NCBI GenBank assembly: GCA_958295885.1
Contig: OY282380.1
Location: 1,302,001-1,366,000 of the forward strand
Reading direction: 5' to 3'
Length of the DNA: 64,000 bases
Source of the DNA: Arenicellales bacterium
Lineage (GTDB): Bacteria; Pseudomonadota; Gammaproteobacteria; Arenicellales; JAJDZL01
Part shown: positions 30,214-40,855 of the stretch, piece after piece
How the letters are laid out: each line of letters starts with the position of its first letter
Position numbering within the stretch: position 1 is the stretch's first letter
Program-made: the position numbers and the translations under genes
Notes under the pieces: model-generated
The model's database searches: none
Seen by the model: the letters and a program-made list of their open reading frames with translations, nothing else
What the model was told of the DNA's origin: nothing

Positions 30214-31995
30214 ATGTTCCGTCGGTTCAATCCCAAGTTGTTTTTTCAAGACGTCAGACTGTACAACCGTCTGCTGAGCTATGTCCTCGTCTACAAATGG
30301 CATTTCTTTTTGGGGCTTGCGTTCGTCGCACTATTTTCTCTGACCATACCTGCGATCGCAATGCTGATGAAACCATTGCTCGACGGGAGCTTTGTCGAGC
30401 GTGATCCGGTCTATATCTTTTGGACTCCATTGATCTTGATTCTGCTGTTCGCCATTCGAGGAACTGCGGGATACCTCAATGGAGTTTGTTTGAATTGGGT
30501 GATGGGATATGTAGTGTACGACATTCAAACTGAAATGATCAAACGCTCCCTGCATCTGCCAAAAACCTTTTTTGACCAACACCCTGCTGCTCAGGTGATG
30601 GCAAGAATTACTGCCGACGTAAACGAACTGACCGACGCCGCAAGTCATGTATTGATTACGGTAATACGAGAATCATTGACGATTATTGGATTGCTCATCT
30701 GGATCTTCATACTTGATTGGGTTTTAAGTCTTACTCTCATCATCGCAGCTCCACTGATCGCGATGCTGGTTAGATTTGTCGCCAGGAGACTGCGAATTCT
30801 TCATCGTAAATCCATGCAGCTCGGAGCGAAATTCCTGCAGCACCTGCAGGAAGTAACGACCTACAATCAGCTGGTCAAATTAAATCAGACCGAAGACTAT
30901 GAAAGTCAGCGGCTTTCCGACTACGCCAACCAACTCAGACAACTGAAATTAAAACAGGCGATCGCGAACGAAATTACGATTCCGATCGCGGAACTGATCA
31001 CGACAGTCGTCATTGCTGGGGTTGTTTATCTCAGTCTGATACGTGATTGGAGCGAACCCATCACAGTCGGGGGATTTGTCTCGTATATGGCGGCTTTAGC
31101 ATTGATTTCGAGTGCAATTAAACGCCTTCTGAGAATTAATGAAACCTTGCAGAAAGGCTTGGTTGCTTCTGAAAGAGTGTTTTATCTCATAGACCAGCAG
31201 CCAGAACGTGAAAGTGGAGCCAAAACCTCCGACATCCAAGGTTTTCGAGGATCAATTGAATTCAAAAATGTGACCTTCAATTACCAGGGCTCGGAAATCA
31301 GCTCTCTTAACAATCTTTCACTGAAAATCAAATCACAGCAGACGATTGCTTTGATCGGCTCGTCGGGAAGTGGAAAAAGCACGCTTGCATCCCTTATTCC
31401 TCGTTTATACGAAATCGAAAGCGGCCAACTTCTGATTGATGATGTGGATACGCGCGAATATAAGATTTCGGAGCTTCGCAAATTAATTGCTTTTGTGAGT
31501 CAGGATATTTTTCTGCTGGACGACACCATTGAAGCGAATATCGCATATGGAAACCTGAACGGTGCGAAATTAGAGCAAATTAGGTTGGCTGCTGAATTTG
31601 CGAACGCACTTGATTTCATCGAAGATCTGCCGGATGGTTTCAATACGATCGTGGGCGAAAGAGGAATTCGGCTGTCGGGAGGACAGAAACAAAGAATTGC
31701 GATTGCCAGAGCACTGATCAAAAATGCACCCATTCTAATCCTGGATGAAGCAACTTCAAACTTAGATACGAGTTCGGAGTTTCACGTACGGCAGGCTCTG
31801 CAGGTTTTGGGTGCGGGCAGAACAGTCATTATCGTTGCTCATCGCCTGTCATCGATTGAGCACGTCAGACGAATCGTCGTGCTGCACAAAGGACAAGTTG
31901 CTGAGGACGGGTCTCATAGACAGCTGATGGCGCTGAAGGGACGCTACCATCATCTCTACACCATCTTTCAGGAAGTCGAGCAGGAGGCTTCCTGA
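30214..31995 (+). CDS. msbA: Lipid A export ABC transporter (MsbA-like)
   Basis: A 593-residue half-transporter that would flip lipid A-core across the inner membrane as a homodimer. The N-terminal 330 residues have about six membrane helices. The PTTFFDQHPAA-type loop (here LPKTFFDQHPAAQVMARITAD) fits MsbA. The ATPase part has Walker A GSSGSGKST (about 383), the ABC signature RLSGGQKQRIA (about 487), Walker B ILILDEATSNLD (about 508) and the H-loop AHRLSS. Length and end match MsbA (about 580). Start ATG at 30214 lacks a strong ribosome binding site. No lpxK is next to it, unlike E. coli. Confidence 0.9.
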   Translation: MFRRFNPKLFFQDVRLYNRLLSYVLVYKWHFFLGLAFVALFSLTIPAIAMLMKPLLDGSFVERDPVYIFWTPLILILLFAIRGTAGYLNGVCLNWVMGYVVYDIQTEMIKRSLHLPKTFFDQHPAAQVMARITADVNELTDAASHVLITVIRESLTIIGLLIWIFILDWVLSLTLIIAAPLIAMLVRFVARRLRILHRKSMQLGAKFLQHLQEVTTYNQLVKLNQTEDYESQRLSDYANQLRQLKLKQAIANEITIPIAELITTVVIAGVVYLSLIRDWSEPITVGGFVSYMAALALISSAIKRLLRINETLQKGLVASERVFYLIDQQPERESGAKTSDIQGFRGSIEFKNVTFNYQGSEISSLNNLSLKIKSQQTIALIGSSGSGKSTLASLIPRLYEIESGQLLIDDVDTREYKISELRKLIAFVSQDIFLLDDTIEANIAYGNLNGAKLEQIRLAAEFANALDFIEDLPDGFNTIVGERGIRLSGGQKQRIAIARALIKNAPILILDEATSNLDTSSEFHVRQALQVLGAGRTVIIVAHRLSSIEHVRRIVVLHKGQVAEDGSHRQLMALKGRYHHLYTIFQEVEQEAS

Positions 31996-32036
31996 AAATC
32001 CGCCAAAGTTGCCCAATGCGATTATTCAAAACTCGT

Positions 32037-34169
32037 TTACTTGCGTCTGCGCCAATTGTTGAATCCCTGCAGATAACGAAGTGTTCGTTCCGAAACCTGC
32101 TTTTTCTTCCAGTTTCCAGCCACAAATCGAGCCGACTCAGCCATGGTGGGGTAGATATGTATGGTGCCAAGGACCTTGTTCAGCCCCAATCCGTTCTGCA
32201 TCGCCAATATAAATTCTGTAATCAGATCTCCTGCGTGCTCGCCGGCGATGGTCACTCCTAAAATCTTATCCTTTCCAGGAGGAGTCAGCACTTTGATTTC
32301 ACCGCGGGTTTCATTGTCGGCGATCGCCCGCGACAGATCTTTGAAGTCGTACAAAGTAACTTCATAATCAATTCCTTTTTCTTTTGCTTCCATTTCATTG
32401 AGACCCACTCTTGCAACTTCGGGTTCGGTAAAGGTGGCCCAGGGAATCACGGAATAGTCGACTCGACGTCGATAAAATGGACGAAGCAGGGCATTGGTAG
32501 CGGCCGATGTTGCCTGATGTGCGCCAAAGTGGGTGAACTGATACGGGCCAGCCACGTCTCCAACCGCGTAAATGTTCGGAAAATTGGTCTCAAGGAATTC
32601 ATTGATGGCGATTGTTCCGCGCTTGGTCAGCTCAATGCCTAGGTTTTCAATGCCGTATCCCTCAATTCGAGCCTTACGTCCCACTGCAACCAACAGCTGA
32701 TCGAATTCAATCGGAACATTCTCACCATTGAAATGACACATTAGAATCTTCGAACCATTCTCAACGATCACTTCGTTGGCGACATGATTCAGTCGAACAT
32801 CAACCCCATCTTCGATAAACTGTTCCAATACCATCTGGGAATATTCTGGGTCCTCCCGCGGCATGATTCGATCGCCACGCTGCACTTGAGTAACTTTTGA
32901 ACCCAATCTCCTAAAGGCTTGGGCCAGTTCGCAGCCAATTGGACCGCCGCCAAGAACCACGAATCGCTGCGGCAGTTCGCGAATTTCCCAAATCGTGTCA
33001 GATGTATAGAATTCAACGTTTTCAATGCCCGGAATTGGCGGAACGAATGGTTCTCCTCCGGCTGCAATGACAATGCTGCGCGTCGTTAATTTTTCGCCAT
33101 CAACGTTAACGCAGTAGGGAGATTCGATCGTTGCATGACCACTATAGCAATCAACTCCCAGTCCGGTATAGCGCTCTACGGAATCATGATGTTCAATGAC
33201 TCCGATAATCTGATGAATTCGATCCATGACTTCCTTAAAGTCAAACTCCGCACTTGCAGTATGCACGCCGAATTCACTGCTGCGTTTCACGTGAGACATG
33301 AATTTCGCAGTTCGAATGATGGCTTTTGAGGGAACACAGCCAGTATTGAGACAGTCTCCTCCCATTTTCCCTTTTTCGACGAGTGCGACTTTGGCTTTCA
33401 CTGCAGCTGCAATATAGGCCGCAACCAAACCAGCCGACCCGGCGCCGATCACAACTGCATTGAAGTCAAACTTCTTTGGTTTTTTATACTTGCCTAAAGC
33501 TTTTCTCGCTTTCATCGCATCAATGACCTTCTTTGAAATCAACGGGAATATTCCAAGCAGTACAAAGGAAAATATCAGCGCCGGTGAAAGAATTGCTCCA
33601 ATAGAGTCAATTTTCGCAAGCTGCGTGCCTGCATTCACATAGACGATCGTTCCAGGCAACATGCCGATCTGGCTGACAATAAAGTAAGTGCGCAGTCGCA
33701 TTGGCGTCAATCCCATAACGAGATTGATGACAAAAAAAGGAAACAGCGGCACCATTCTTAGAGTAAACAGGTAAACTGCGCCATCCTTTTCGATTCCCTC
33801 ATTAATCGTTCGCAGCCGGTCTCCATAACGATTCTGAATCGCATCGCGCAGGATGTGCCGCGAAACCAAGAAAGCACAGGAAGCGCCAATAACGGAAGCA
33901 AAAGAAACTAAAACGGTACCCCAAAGCAAGCCGAAAATAGCACCTCCAACCAGCGTTGTTATTGCAGCTCCGGGGAGGGACAGACCAGTGATCAGAACAT
34001 AAACTACAAAGAATATCGCAGCGGCGCGTAACGGGAAGCTGTCCCGGTAGGCCAAAATTCGCTCTTGCTGCTGCTTGAAGTACTCAAGGTCAAGATACTG
34101 CCCGAGGTCAAATATAAAATAAACCAATACAAGAGCAGCAACAACAGCTAAAATTAAAACCTTCTTCAC
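32037..34169 (-). CDS. TVP38/DedA-type membrane domain fused to a flavoprotein disulfide reductase
   Basis: A 710-residue two-part protein. Residues about 1-220 form a TVP38/TMEM64 (SNARE-associated Golgi/VTT) membrane domain with about six hydrophobic helices (GAAITTLVGGAIFGLLWG, then LRMVPLFPFFVINLVMGL). From about 235 comes a complete pyridine nucleotide-disulfide oxidoreductase: FAD fold VIGAGSAGLVAAYIAAAV, active disulfide GGDCLNTGCVPSKA at about 267-280, NAD(P) fold VVLGGGPIGCELAQAF, and dimerisation end TIHIYPTMAES. This resembles mercuric-reductase-like enzymes but without the N-terminal heavy-metal domain or C-terminal Cys pair. The fusion suggests a membrane-bound redox enzyme; substrate unknown. 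Confidence 0.88.
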   Translation of the reverse strand: MKKVLILAVVAALVLVYFIFDLGQYLDLEYFKQQQERILAYRDSFPLRAAAIFFVVYVLITGLSLPGAAITTLVGGAIFGLLWGTVLVSFASVIGASCAFLVSRHILRDAIQNRYGDRLRTINEGIEKDGAVYLFTLRMVPLFPFFVINLVMGLTPMRLRTYFIVSQIGMLPGTIVYVNAGTQLAKIDSIGAILSPALIFSFVLLGIFPLISKKVIDAMKARKALGKYKKPKKFDFNAVVIGAGSAGLVAAYIAAAVKAKVALVEKGKMGGDCLNTGCVPSKAIIRTAKFMSHVKRSSEFGVHTASAEFDFKEVMDRIHQIIGVIEHHDSVERYTGLGVDCYSGHATIESPYCVNVDGEKLTTRSIVIAAGGEPFVPPIPGIENVEFYTSDTIWEIRELPQRFVVLGGGPIGCELAQAFRRLGSKVTQVQRGDRIMPREDPEYSQMVLEQFIEDGVDVRLNHVANEVIVENGSKILMCHFNGENVPIEFDQLLVAVGRKARIEGYGIENLGIELTKRGTIAINEFLETNFPNIYAVGDVAGPYQFTHFGAHQATSAATNALLRPFYRRRVDYSVIPWATFTEPEVARVGLNEMEAKEKGIDYEVTLYDFKDLSRAIADNETRGEIKVLTPPGKDKILGVTIAGEHAGDLITEFILAMQNGLGLNKVLGTIHIYPTMAESARFVAGNWKKKQVSERTLRYLQGFNNWRRRK

Positions 34170-34303
34170 GCTTACTTACCTCTACTTACCTTTGATGGAA
34201 TTGCGAGCAAATTTTGAATAAACTGGCACTCAATGAATTATTGCTCCTTTTTCAAAACCAAATTATGCCTGATTAGTTTCAAATATATGCCTGATTTGTT
34301 GAA

Positions 34304-34897
34304 ATGGATCTAATTTTAATTCGACACGGACAGACGAATTACAACGCGGAACGAAGATTCCAAGGCAGAATTGACATTCCTCTGAATGCTTTGGGCCGTA
34401 AACAGGCACACCAGGTCAAGACCACTTTAGCACACGAGGACATCAGGCTTGATGTTATTTTTTCGTCTCCCCTTGAACGAGCGACTGAAACCGCTTCGAT
34501 GATCGCGGATGATAGGAGGAGCTGGTTGATTGATGCAAGATTGATCGAAATTGATTTAGGAGAATTTGATGGCCAACTGGAAGCGGAAATCGCCGAGCAA
34601 ATCGGGCCGGAACGATATCAGATATGGCGAGACCAAAACTTTGTCGAGCCAGCGCCATCAGGAGAGTCTTTGGAGCAGGTGAGCCAGCGAGTGAAAAGCT
34701 TTTTGGCTTATCTCAACAACTTTCAACAAAATCAGAAAATTGGAATCGTTGCGCATCAAGGGATTTTGATGGCGATGAAATCAGTCATATCCGGCAGTAC
34801 GAACTCATCCGCTCTAAATTCCTATAAACAAAGGAACGATGAACTTGACATATGGAACCTCCAGTCGGGAAAACAGATCCGGACGGTTCGTTTCTAA
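34304..34897 (+). CDS. Histidine phosphatase family protein
   Basis: A 197-residue enzyme of the phosphoglycerate mutase-like superfamily. The catalytic RHG motif opens the protein (LILIRHGQTNYNAERRFQGR), with the second region FSSPLERATETASMI and the partner His in GIVAHQGILMAM. This plan fits cobalamin phosphatase (CobC), fructose-2,6-bisphosphatase-like and broad acid phosphatases. No cobalamin genes are near, so the substrate is open. It is divergent from the reductase gene, with a 134-base shared promoter region. Confidence 0.85.
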   Translation: MDLILIRHGQTNYNAERRFQGRIDIPLNALGRKQAHQVKTTLAHEDIRLDVIFSSPLERATETASMIADDRRSWLIDARLIEIDLGEFDGQLEAEIAEQIGPERYQIWRDQNFVEPAPSGESLEQVSQRVKSFLAYLNNFQQNQKIGIVAHQGILMAMKSVISGSTNSSALNSYKQRNDELDIWNLQSGKQIRTVRF

Positions 34898-36563
34898 TAT
34901 TTCATACATTCAATTTCTGTCAGCCCGCAAACTCAGTTCTATCGCAGAAAATCGGTGTGAACAACTCAGGTCCCAGCATTTCTAATGCTGGCCCGTATCG
35001 GACTAAAACTCCTGTTTCCGTGGGTTTCCGAAGCGATTTGAGAAGTGACCGGCTGACCAAAGAGTTCGAGAGGTGCGCGAGATTTCGGTTGACTGACAGT
35101 TGACAGCGGCGCATGCCAGTTTTCGAAGAACGTGCAGCTGCTGAGAATTTCCAAGGTTTCCAAGAAACGATGGCGCCTGCCGACACAGATCACAGGCGGC
35201 ATGAAACAAAACGGCGAGCAGACTCAAGTCAGCAGCAGATGGGGTCGGCCATTGATTTTCCGTACGAAATACGGCTCCAAGTGACCACCTTTGTTTTTTC
35301 AGCGAGCAAAAGGTCGCTTGTTCGTTTTTCCGACGAATAAAACCACCGCCCGCTAGGATTTAAACATGTTTTCCAACAAATTAAGCTGACTGACCCAGCA
35401 TTCGTGTTGAGTTTCGCTGCGCCCTAGGTTATACGCTGTCGTACTGGTTTGGCATACAGGAACAATCGACGAGGAAATTCAGATATTTGGCGAATCAGCT
35501 GGCTTTGGCAATGAACAGAATGGCATTGCCGACATAGATCGGAGCCAACGACCTATAGCGTCGATGACGTTCCTGCCGCCAAAGTTTGGAGACTCTGATT
35601 TCACAGTCTGATACGGAGCGCTGTCTTGAGTCTTGATGAATCGTGGGCGAATTGGTACGACGCGCTCATAGCCGGGGCAGCGTTCGCGGCATCCAAGAGC
35701 CGGCGGTGATGATCGGTCGTGACGTCAAGTTGAACGCGCCTGGAGCACAGTTTGCAATGGTTCTGCTCTGAGGCAGGCAGCCGGTCGTCAAGAATGATGA
35801 AGACTCGTTCAGGGATCGATTGAAAATCTTTAAGCACTCAATTTTTACATTCACTGCTGTGGTCAGGACCATTCGTTTATCTGGTTCTAGCGCAGGACAA
35901 TGCCTGATGATGGTGCTATTGACTGAGAATGACGCGGAATTAACCAGTGATTGTAACGTTTTAGCTACGGAATGTAGACATATGCACTTTATGTGAGCCC
36001 CTGTTCAAGTGTATTTCCAGAATTCGAGCACGACCAACCGGATAAACGAACGGCCGTGCTGCCAAACTCTAGAGTGAGAAGTTGTGGTACGATATCCTTG
36101 AGCTGCTGACGAATATGGTGATCCGAAGGAATGCGGTACGTACCCGAATAGCAACTAGCAAGCTTTATGATCGCACATTCCATAAGATTTTCACAAATGG
36201 TCTGTGAGGACGGGAGGATTACAGCAGGCAAAACATAGAGCAGGCAACCAGTACAATGTCCTAAAACGGGGTTTGGATGTTGGAACAGTACGTGGGTCGG
36301 AGTGACGACGCAGATGAACGATCAGCGCATTCATTGTAAGATTCATTCTGGCTGCTTCTGTTAGATTTGAGGGAAAAGTATAAATACAATAACAACAATG
36401 AACCAATAAAGACGCAAAAAAGAGCAGCCTCGAATTCCAATTTGGAAATTCTGCTTAGAACCCCTATTCAAAGAATCAATGAAAAAACAAACGTATAATC
36501 GACACATAGGACACCGGCACTTCTCGATCTGGCCGACTGTTCCATTTTTTCTAAAGTAAATCA
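34898..36563. other. Long non-coding or decayed stretch
   Basis: About 1.7 kb without a gene I can support. Frames on both strands are short and overlapping. Parts of the minus strand at 35600-35870 look like a worn transposase but I cannot name a family. The last 150 bases should hold the promoter of the OmpA-domain gene. Confidence 0.4.
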
Positions 36564-38747
36564 GTGTATTCAAAACCTTACGTACTAATCACAATTGCTG
36601 TTCTTGCGTTTGCTGCGGTAGTCGGCTGGATTTTTTACTTCTACAATATTGGAGCCCCTCAGCCAGCAGTGGAAGCTGTGCAAGAAACGAATCGGATGCA
36701 GGAGGAATTCGACCAAATGACCGATTCCAGCAAGAACATCAAACAGGAAAATGACGCGCTTCGAACTTTGAACGAAGATCTGAAGAAAGAACTGAATGAT
36801 TCCCGCGCAAGTCTAGAGCAGGAAAATGCCGCGCTTCGAGCTTTGAACAGAAATCTGAAGGAATCCAGCGAGTCTGAACACCAAAAAAGTCGAGAAATTA
36901 TTGGACAGGCGGCGGCAGAACTAAACACCGTAAATCAAAAAATTCTAGAATATTTGGTTCAAGGCGAGCAGGTCTCGCAGGCTTTGTCTGAGAGTGCTTC
37001 AGAATTGACGAACCAGGAATCGAGCGCTGATCAGACAGCGATTGATACCTCTGAGGTCAATTTACTGACAGAAGAGTTACAAAAAAACATAGCGAACATC
37101 GATCAGCTGCTGACTGAACGCCAGGAACTGATGCAAAGCCTTGGATCAGAAACTCCATCAAAACTGGTTGTAGCATTAACCAGCCTTATTTCCAGCATAT
37201 TCGACGACTCTTTGTCAAGTGATGAACTAAAAGAGCGAATTGACAACCAAAGAAAGGCTCTGACGGACGAAGATCTACCTCCCGAAGTGATTGAACCGCT
37301 GATGGCTTTAATTGACAAACTTGTCGAACGCAATGAAGCATCCAAGAAGCTGGCGCTGCAATTGACGCAGGAACGCGCGAGTCAGGAAGTCAGCGGCGGT
37401 CAGACAGCAAAGCTTACCGCATCTGAAAAAGCTTTGTTGAACGAGGAGTTGCAAAATGCCAAAGTGCACATCAATCAGCTGCTGACCGAACTGCAGGAAT
37501 CGAAACGAAATCTTGAATCCACGACGCAGGCCGATTTCGAAAGGCAGCAGGGTTTGGTTGAAGCGATAACCAGCCTGATCGCCAACGTTTTTGATGACTC
37601 GCTATCGAGTGCGGCAATAAAAGAACAACATGACATAAATAGAAAATCTTTAGAAGATAAAGATCTGACTCCAGAAGCAATCGGACCATTGATGGCTTTG
37701 ATCGAAAACCTTATGGACCGCAATGAAGCATTCAAGAATATAGTGCAGGAACTGGAAACTGAACCCAGCCCAGCAAATGAAGCGCTCCAGGCAACGATCG
37801 CTCAGCTGGAAACGAACATCAACGCGGAGCTGGATGCAGCTGAAGACGTTAACGACCTAATTTCCTATCTGTTGGACGACTCATTGACGAATGCTGAATT
37901 CAAGGAACTTATTGATGTCAAGAGAGAGGAGCTGAGGATCAAAGAGACGAGTTCGAAAGAAGTTGCACAACTCCTGAAATTGATGGACAAACTTGTCGAA
38001 CGACGTGAAGAATTTGTGGTCACAAACGAGAAATTAACAGGTGCAGAACGTCGAAGCGACTACTTGTTCGCTCGACTCAAAGATGCGAGTGCCCATCTGC
38101 GGCGCCTGCGTAAGAAAATTCGAAGTTTTGAACATGTTTCAAGTCAGAGTGAACAAGAATTTATTGCAGCTGTTCAGCGAAGCAAGAATCTTGAACGATT
38201 ATTGGCGAAAGCAGAAGAAAGATACGAATTGATTCGAACTTCATCTGCTTCCCAATCTGACCGGCTTTTGGAAGCTATCGAACAACTTCGACAGATTTCG
38301 CAGTCGAAGGATATTGAAATTCAGACACTGCAGTCGGAGTTGACAGCCATCACTCTGAAAACGGATATATTATTTGATTCCGCTTCGATTGAACTGAACC
38401 CGGAAGGAAAAGACGCTCTTCTCAAAATTGCAGGCATCCTCAACAATTTTTCGCAGGGACGAGTGGTCAGCATCGAGGGTCATACAGACAACCAGCCGCT
38501 TAAGCACAATTTTGCCCAGCTGATTCCGAGCAACTGGGAATTGTCTACAAGACGAGCTGCTTCGGCTGCGAGATTTCTAATTGCCAATGGTGTCCTTGCA
38601 GAAAATGTTCGCATTGTTGGACACGGTGAGCTCAAGCCGATCGCATCCAATGATACCGCGCAAGGGCGAGCAGTCAACCGTCGAATCGAGATTCACCTTG
38701 TGCCTCAGCTTAAGCCGCAGCTTGTAGAAGTGGAAGCCAGCAATTGA
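36564..38747 (+). CDS. OmpA-domain coiled-coil inner-membrane protein with internal repeats
   Basis: A 727-residue protein. One N-terminal membrane helix (about 6-28, YVLITIAVLAFAAVVGWIFY) is followed by a long periplasmic helical rod. Near residues 213, 343 and 437 a module of about 75 residues recurs (FDDSLSSDELKE, FDDSLSSAAIKE, LDDSLTNAEFKE, each followed by LMALIDKLVERNEA-like text). The last 130 residues form an OmpA/MotB peptidoglycan-binding domain (TDILFDSASIELNPEGKDAL, EGHTDN, NWELSTRRAA, GRAVNRRIEI). It would tether the inner membrane to the cell wall. GTG start. The next gene overlaps its stop by one base. Confidence 0.8.
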   Translation: MYSKPYVLITIAVLAFAAVVGWIFYFYNIGAPQPAVEAVQETNRMQEEFDQMTDSSKNIKQENDALRTLNEDLKKELNDSRASLEQENAALRALNRNLKESSESEHQKSREIIGQAAAELNTVNQKILEYLVQGEQVSQALSESASELTNQESSADQTAIDTSEVNLLTEELQKNIANIDQLLTERQELMQSLGSETPSKLVVALTSLISSIFDDSLSSDELKERIDNQRKALTDEDLPPEVIEPLMALIDKLVERNEASKKLALQLTQERASQEVSGGQTAKLTASEKALLNEELQNAKVHINQLLTELQESKRNLESTTQADFERQQGLVEAITSLIANVFDDSLSSAAIKEQHDINRKSLEDKDLTPEAIGPLMALIENLMDRNEAFKNIVQELETEPSPANEALQATIAQLETNINAELDAAEDVNDLISYLLDDSLTNAEFKELIDVKREELRIKETSSKEVAQLLKLMDKLVERREEFVVTNEKLTGAERRSDYLFARLKDASAHLRRLRKKIRSFEHVSSQSEQEFIAAVQRSKNLERLLAKAEERYELIRTSSASQSDRLLEAIEQLRQISQSKDIEIQTLQSELTAITLKTDILFDSASIELNPEGKDALLKIAGILNNFSQGRVVSIEGHTDNQPLKHNFAQLIPSNWELSTRRAASAARFLIANGVLAENVRIVGHGELKPIASNDTAQGRAVNRRIEIHLVPQLKPQLVEVEASN

Positions 38748-39409
38748 TGGTTTGGACTGCAGAAGAGTTGATGCAATATCCATACGATCCCAGACAAGCC
38801 CTCCAACACTTCCATAAAGTCGATCAGACGCTGTTTGATTTAACAGAAGAAATCGGTGAATATGCGCTCGAACTAATGTCTGAAAAGACACCATTTGAGG
38901 CGCTGTTCCGTTCCATAGTCTATCAACAGCTGTCGGGCCAGGCGGCAACGAATATTCTCAACCGAGTGCTGGGAATTTATGGAGATTCGTTCCCTGCACC
39001 CGAGCAGGTTGAAAACACACCTGAAGATCAGCTGCGCGCATGCGGACTGTCGTGGTCGAAAGTTCGTTCGGTTCGAGATTTGGCAAATAAGACAGTTCTG
39101 GGGCTCGTACCTGCTGGAAACGACATTTCTTCTATGAATGACCGTGAACTCATTAAAGCGTTCACAGTGGTATACGGTATTGGACCTTGGACGGTGGATA
39201 TGTTAATGATCTTTAATTTAGGTCGGCCTGACATCCTGCCGGTTTCAGACCTGGGCATCCGCCGTGGCTTTAAAGTCGCTTATGGACTGGATGAACTGCC
39301 CGATGCAGATGAATTATCTCAGGCAGGCGACTGCTGGAAACCCTATCGAACTGTAGCCAGCTGGTATCTTTGGCGGGCAGCAGATCGACAGTTTCGGAAC
39401 AGCGGATGA
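38747..39409 (+). CDS. DNA-3-methyladenine glycosylase 2 family (AlkA-like)
   Basis: A 220-residue HhH-GPD base-excision repair enzyme that removes alkylated purines. The helix-hairpin-helix region VVYGIGPWTVDMLMIF (about 140-156) is followed by DILPVSDLGIRRGF, where the Asp (about 167) is the catalytic residue. The upstream FRSIVYQQLSGQAATNILNR is the usual glycosylase core. It lacks the AlkA N-terminal domain, as in short AlkA/MAG-type enzymes. ATG at 38747 shares one base with the stop of the OmpA-domain gene (TGATG), so the two are translationally coupled, although no functional link is evident. Confidence 0.88.
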   Translation: MVWTAEELMQYPYDPRQALQHFHKVDQTLFDLTEEIGEYALELMSEKTPFEALFRSIVYQQLSGQAATNILNRVLGIYGDSFPAPEQVENTPEDQLRACGLSWSKVRSVRDLANKTVLGLVPAGNDISSMNDRELIKAFTVVYGIGPWTVDMLMIFNLGRPDILPVSDLGIRRGFKVAYGLDELPDADELSQAGDCWKPYRTVASWYLWRAADRQFRNSG

Positions 39410-39525
39410 AATTAGGCCGTTGGTCATGCTTTCACCATGTTCGAGTCAAGAATCAGAGCAGGCTCAGGAACGAAAGAGTGAGACTGACTGAATTGTGATC
39501 CTGTCCGCCAGCTCCCGTTCCGAAT

Positions 39526-40773
39526 CTAGCTTCGCATCTCATCAATGATCGCGCTTGCAAAATCGCTGGTTGAAACAATCTCTGCACCGTTCATGAGCCG
39601 CGCAAAATCATAAGTGACTCGACCTTTTCGAATCACGTTGGGATACGCATTTTCAATCAGTTCCGCAGCTTCAGTCCACTGAATGTACTTGAGCAGCATC
39701 ACTCCAGACAGCAGCAGAGAAGATGGGTTGACTTTATCTAGATTCGAGTATTTTGGCGCAGTTCCGTGCGTTGCCTCAAATACGGCGACATGATCCGCAA
39801 TGTTCGCACCCGGTGCAATCCCAATTCCTCCAACTTCCGCTGCCGCCGCGTCGGACAGATAATCACCGTTCAAGTTCGTAGTTGCTATAACGTCAAATTC
39901 TGACGGCCGCAGCTGAAGCAGCTGGAACATGATGTCTGCGATGCGGTCCTTGATCACAATCTTGCCTTCCGGTATGCCGCCGCCGAATTTATCCCAGACT
40001 TCATCTTCAGTAATGGTGACATCCGAAAATTCCTCTTTTGCTACTTCATATCCCCATGCGCGAAACGCGCCTTCGGTGAATTTCATGATGTTTCCTTTGT
40101 GAACCAGCGTTACGCTTCTGCGCTGATTGTCGATCGCATATTGGATGGCTTTTCGAACCAGCCGTTTTGAACGCGCCGCACTGACGGGTTTGACACCGAG
40201 ACCGGCGTCCAGCTCAAAATTGACATCCAATTCTTCTCGTAAAAATTTGGCCAATTTCTCATTTTCAGATGAACCACTAGGAAATTCGATTCCGGAATAC
40301 ACGTCTTCCGTATTCTCACGAAAGATAACGACATCAACTTCTTCCGGTTTCCGCATCGGTGAAGGCACCCCTTCAAAATATCGGACAGGGCGAATACAGG
40401 CGTATAAATCGAGTGCCTGACGCAAAGACACGTTCAATGAACGAAATCCGCCTCCGACCGGTGTGGAAAGAGGGCCTTTGATCGCGACCGTAAGGTCTTG
40501 GATAACCTCTAAAGTTTCGTCAGGAAAATAGTTTCCGTCATAAAGCGCGCCTGCTTTCTCGCCCATGTAGAGTTCACACCAGTGAATTTTGCGATCTCCG
40601 CGATATGCAAGTTCGACTGCGGCTTCCCACACCCGCATGGATGCGCGAGTAATATCAGGTCCAATTCCATCGCCTTCAACGTAACCTATAATTGGATTTT
40701 TCGGAACGCAGAGCGCTCCGTCCTCAACCGTAATCTTCTCACCCGTTTCTGGTAATCTAATATGCTGCAACAT
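39526..40773 (-). CDS. icd: NADP-dependent isocitrate dehydrogenase
   Basis: A 415-residue TCA-cycle enzyme that converts isocitrate to 2-oxoglutarate with NADP. It aligns well with E. coli Icd: [20 protein letters not shown] at the N-terminus, the phosphorylatable Ser region [32 protein letters not shown], and the NADP-binding end [20 protein letters not shown]. The Ser in RSLNVS is the site at which AceK phosphorylates the E. coli enzyme. Full length, ATG at 40773. Monocistronic, convergent with the AlkA-like gene. Confidence 0.96.
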   Translation of the reverse strand: MLQHIRLPETGEKITVEDGALCVPKNPIIGYVEGDGIGPDITRASMRVWEAAVELAYRGDRKIHWCELYMGEKAGALYDGNYFPDETLEVIQDLTVAIKGPLSTPVGGGFRSLNVSLRQALDLYACIRPVRYFEGVPSPMRKPEEVDVVIFRENTEDVYSGIEFPSGSSENEKLAKFLREELDVNFELDAGLGVKPVSAARSKRLVRKAIQYAIDNQRRSVTLVHKGNIMKFTEGAFRAWGYEVAKEEFSDVTITEDEVWDKFGGGIPEGKIVIKDRIADIMFQLLQLRPSEFDVIATTNLNGDYLSDAAAAEVGGIGIAPGANIADHVAVFEATHGTAPKYSNLDKVNPSSLLLSGVMLLKYIQWTEAAELIENAYPNVIRKGRVTYDFARLMNGAEIVSTSDFASAIIDEMRS

Positions 40774-40855
40774 TTGAACTCGTATTTGATGTGAATAAGT
40801 CGAATCTATGTTATCACTAATTTACCAGATTTTAACAATGTCTCCCGATGAGTAA

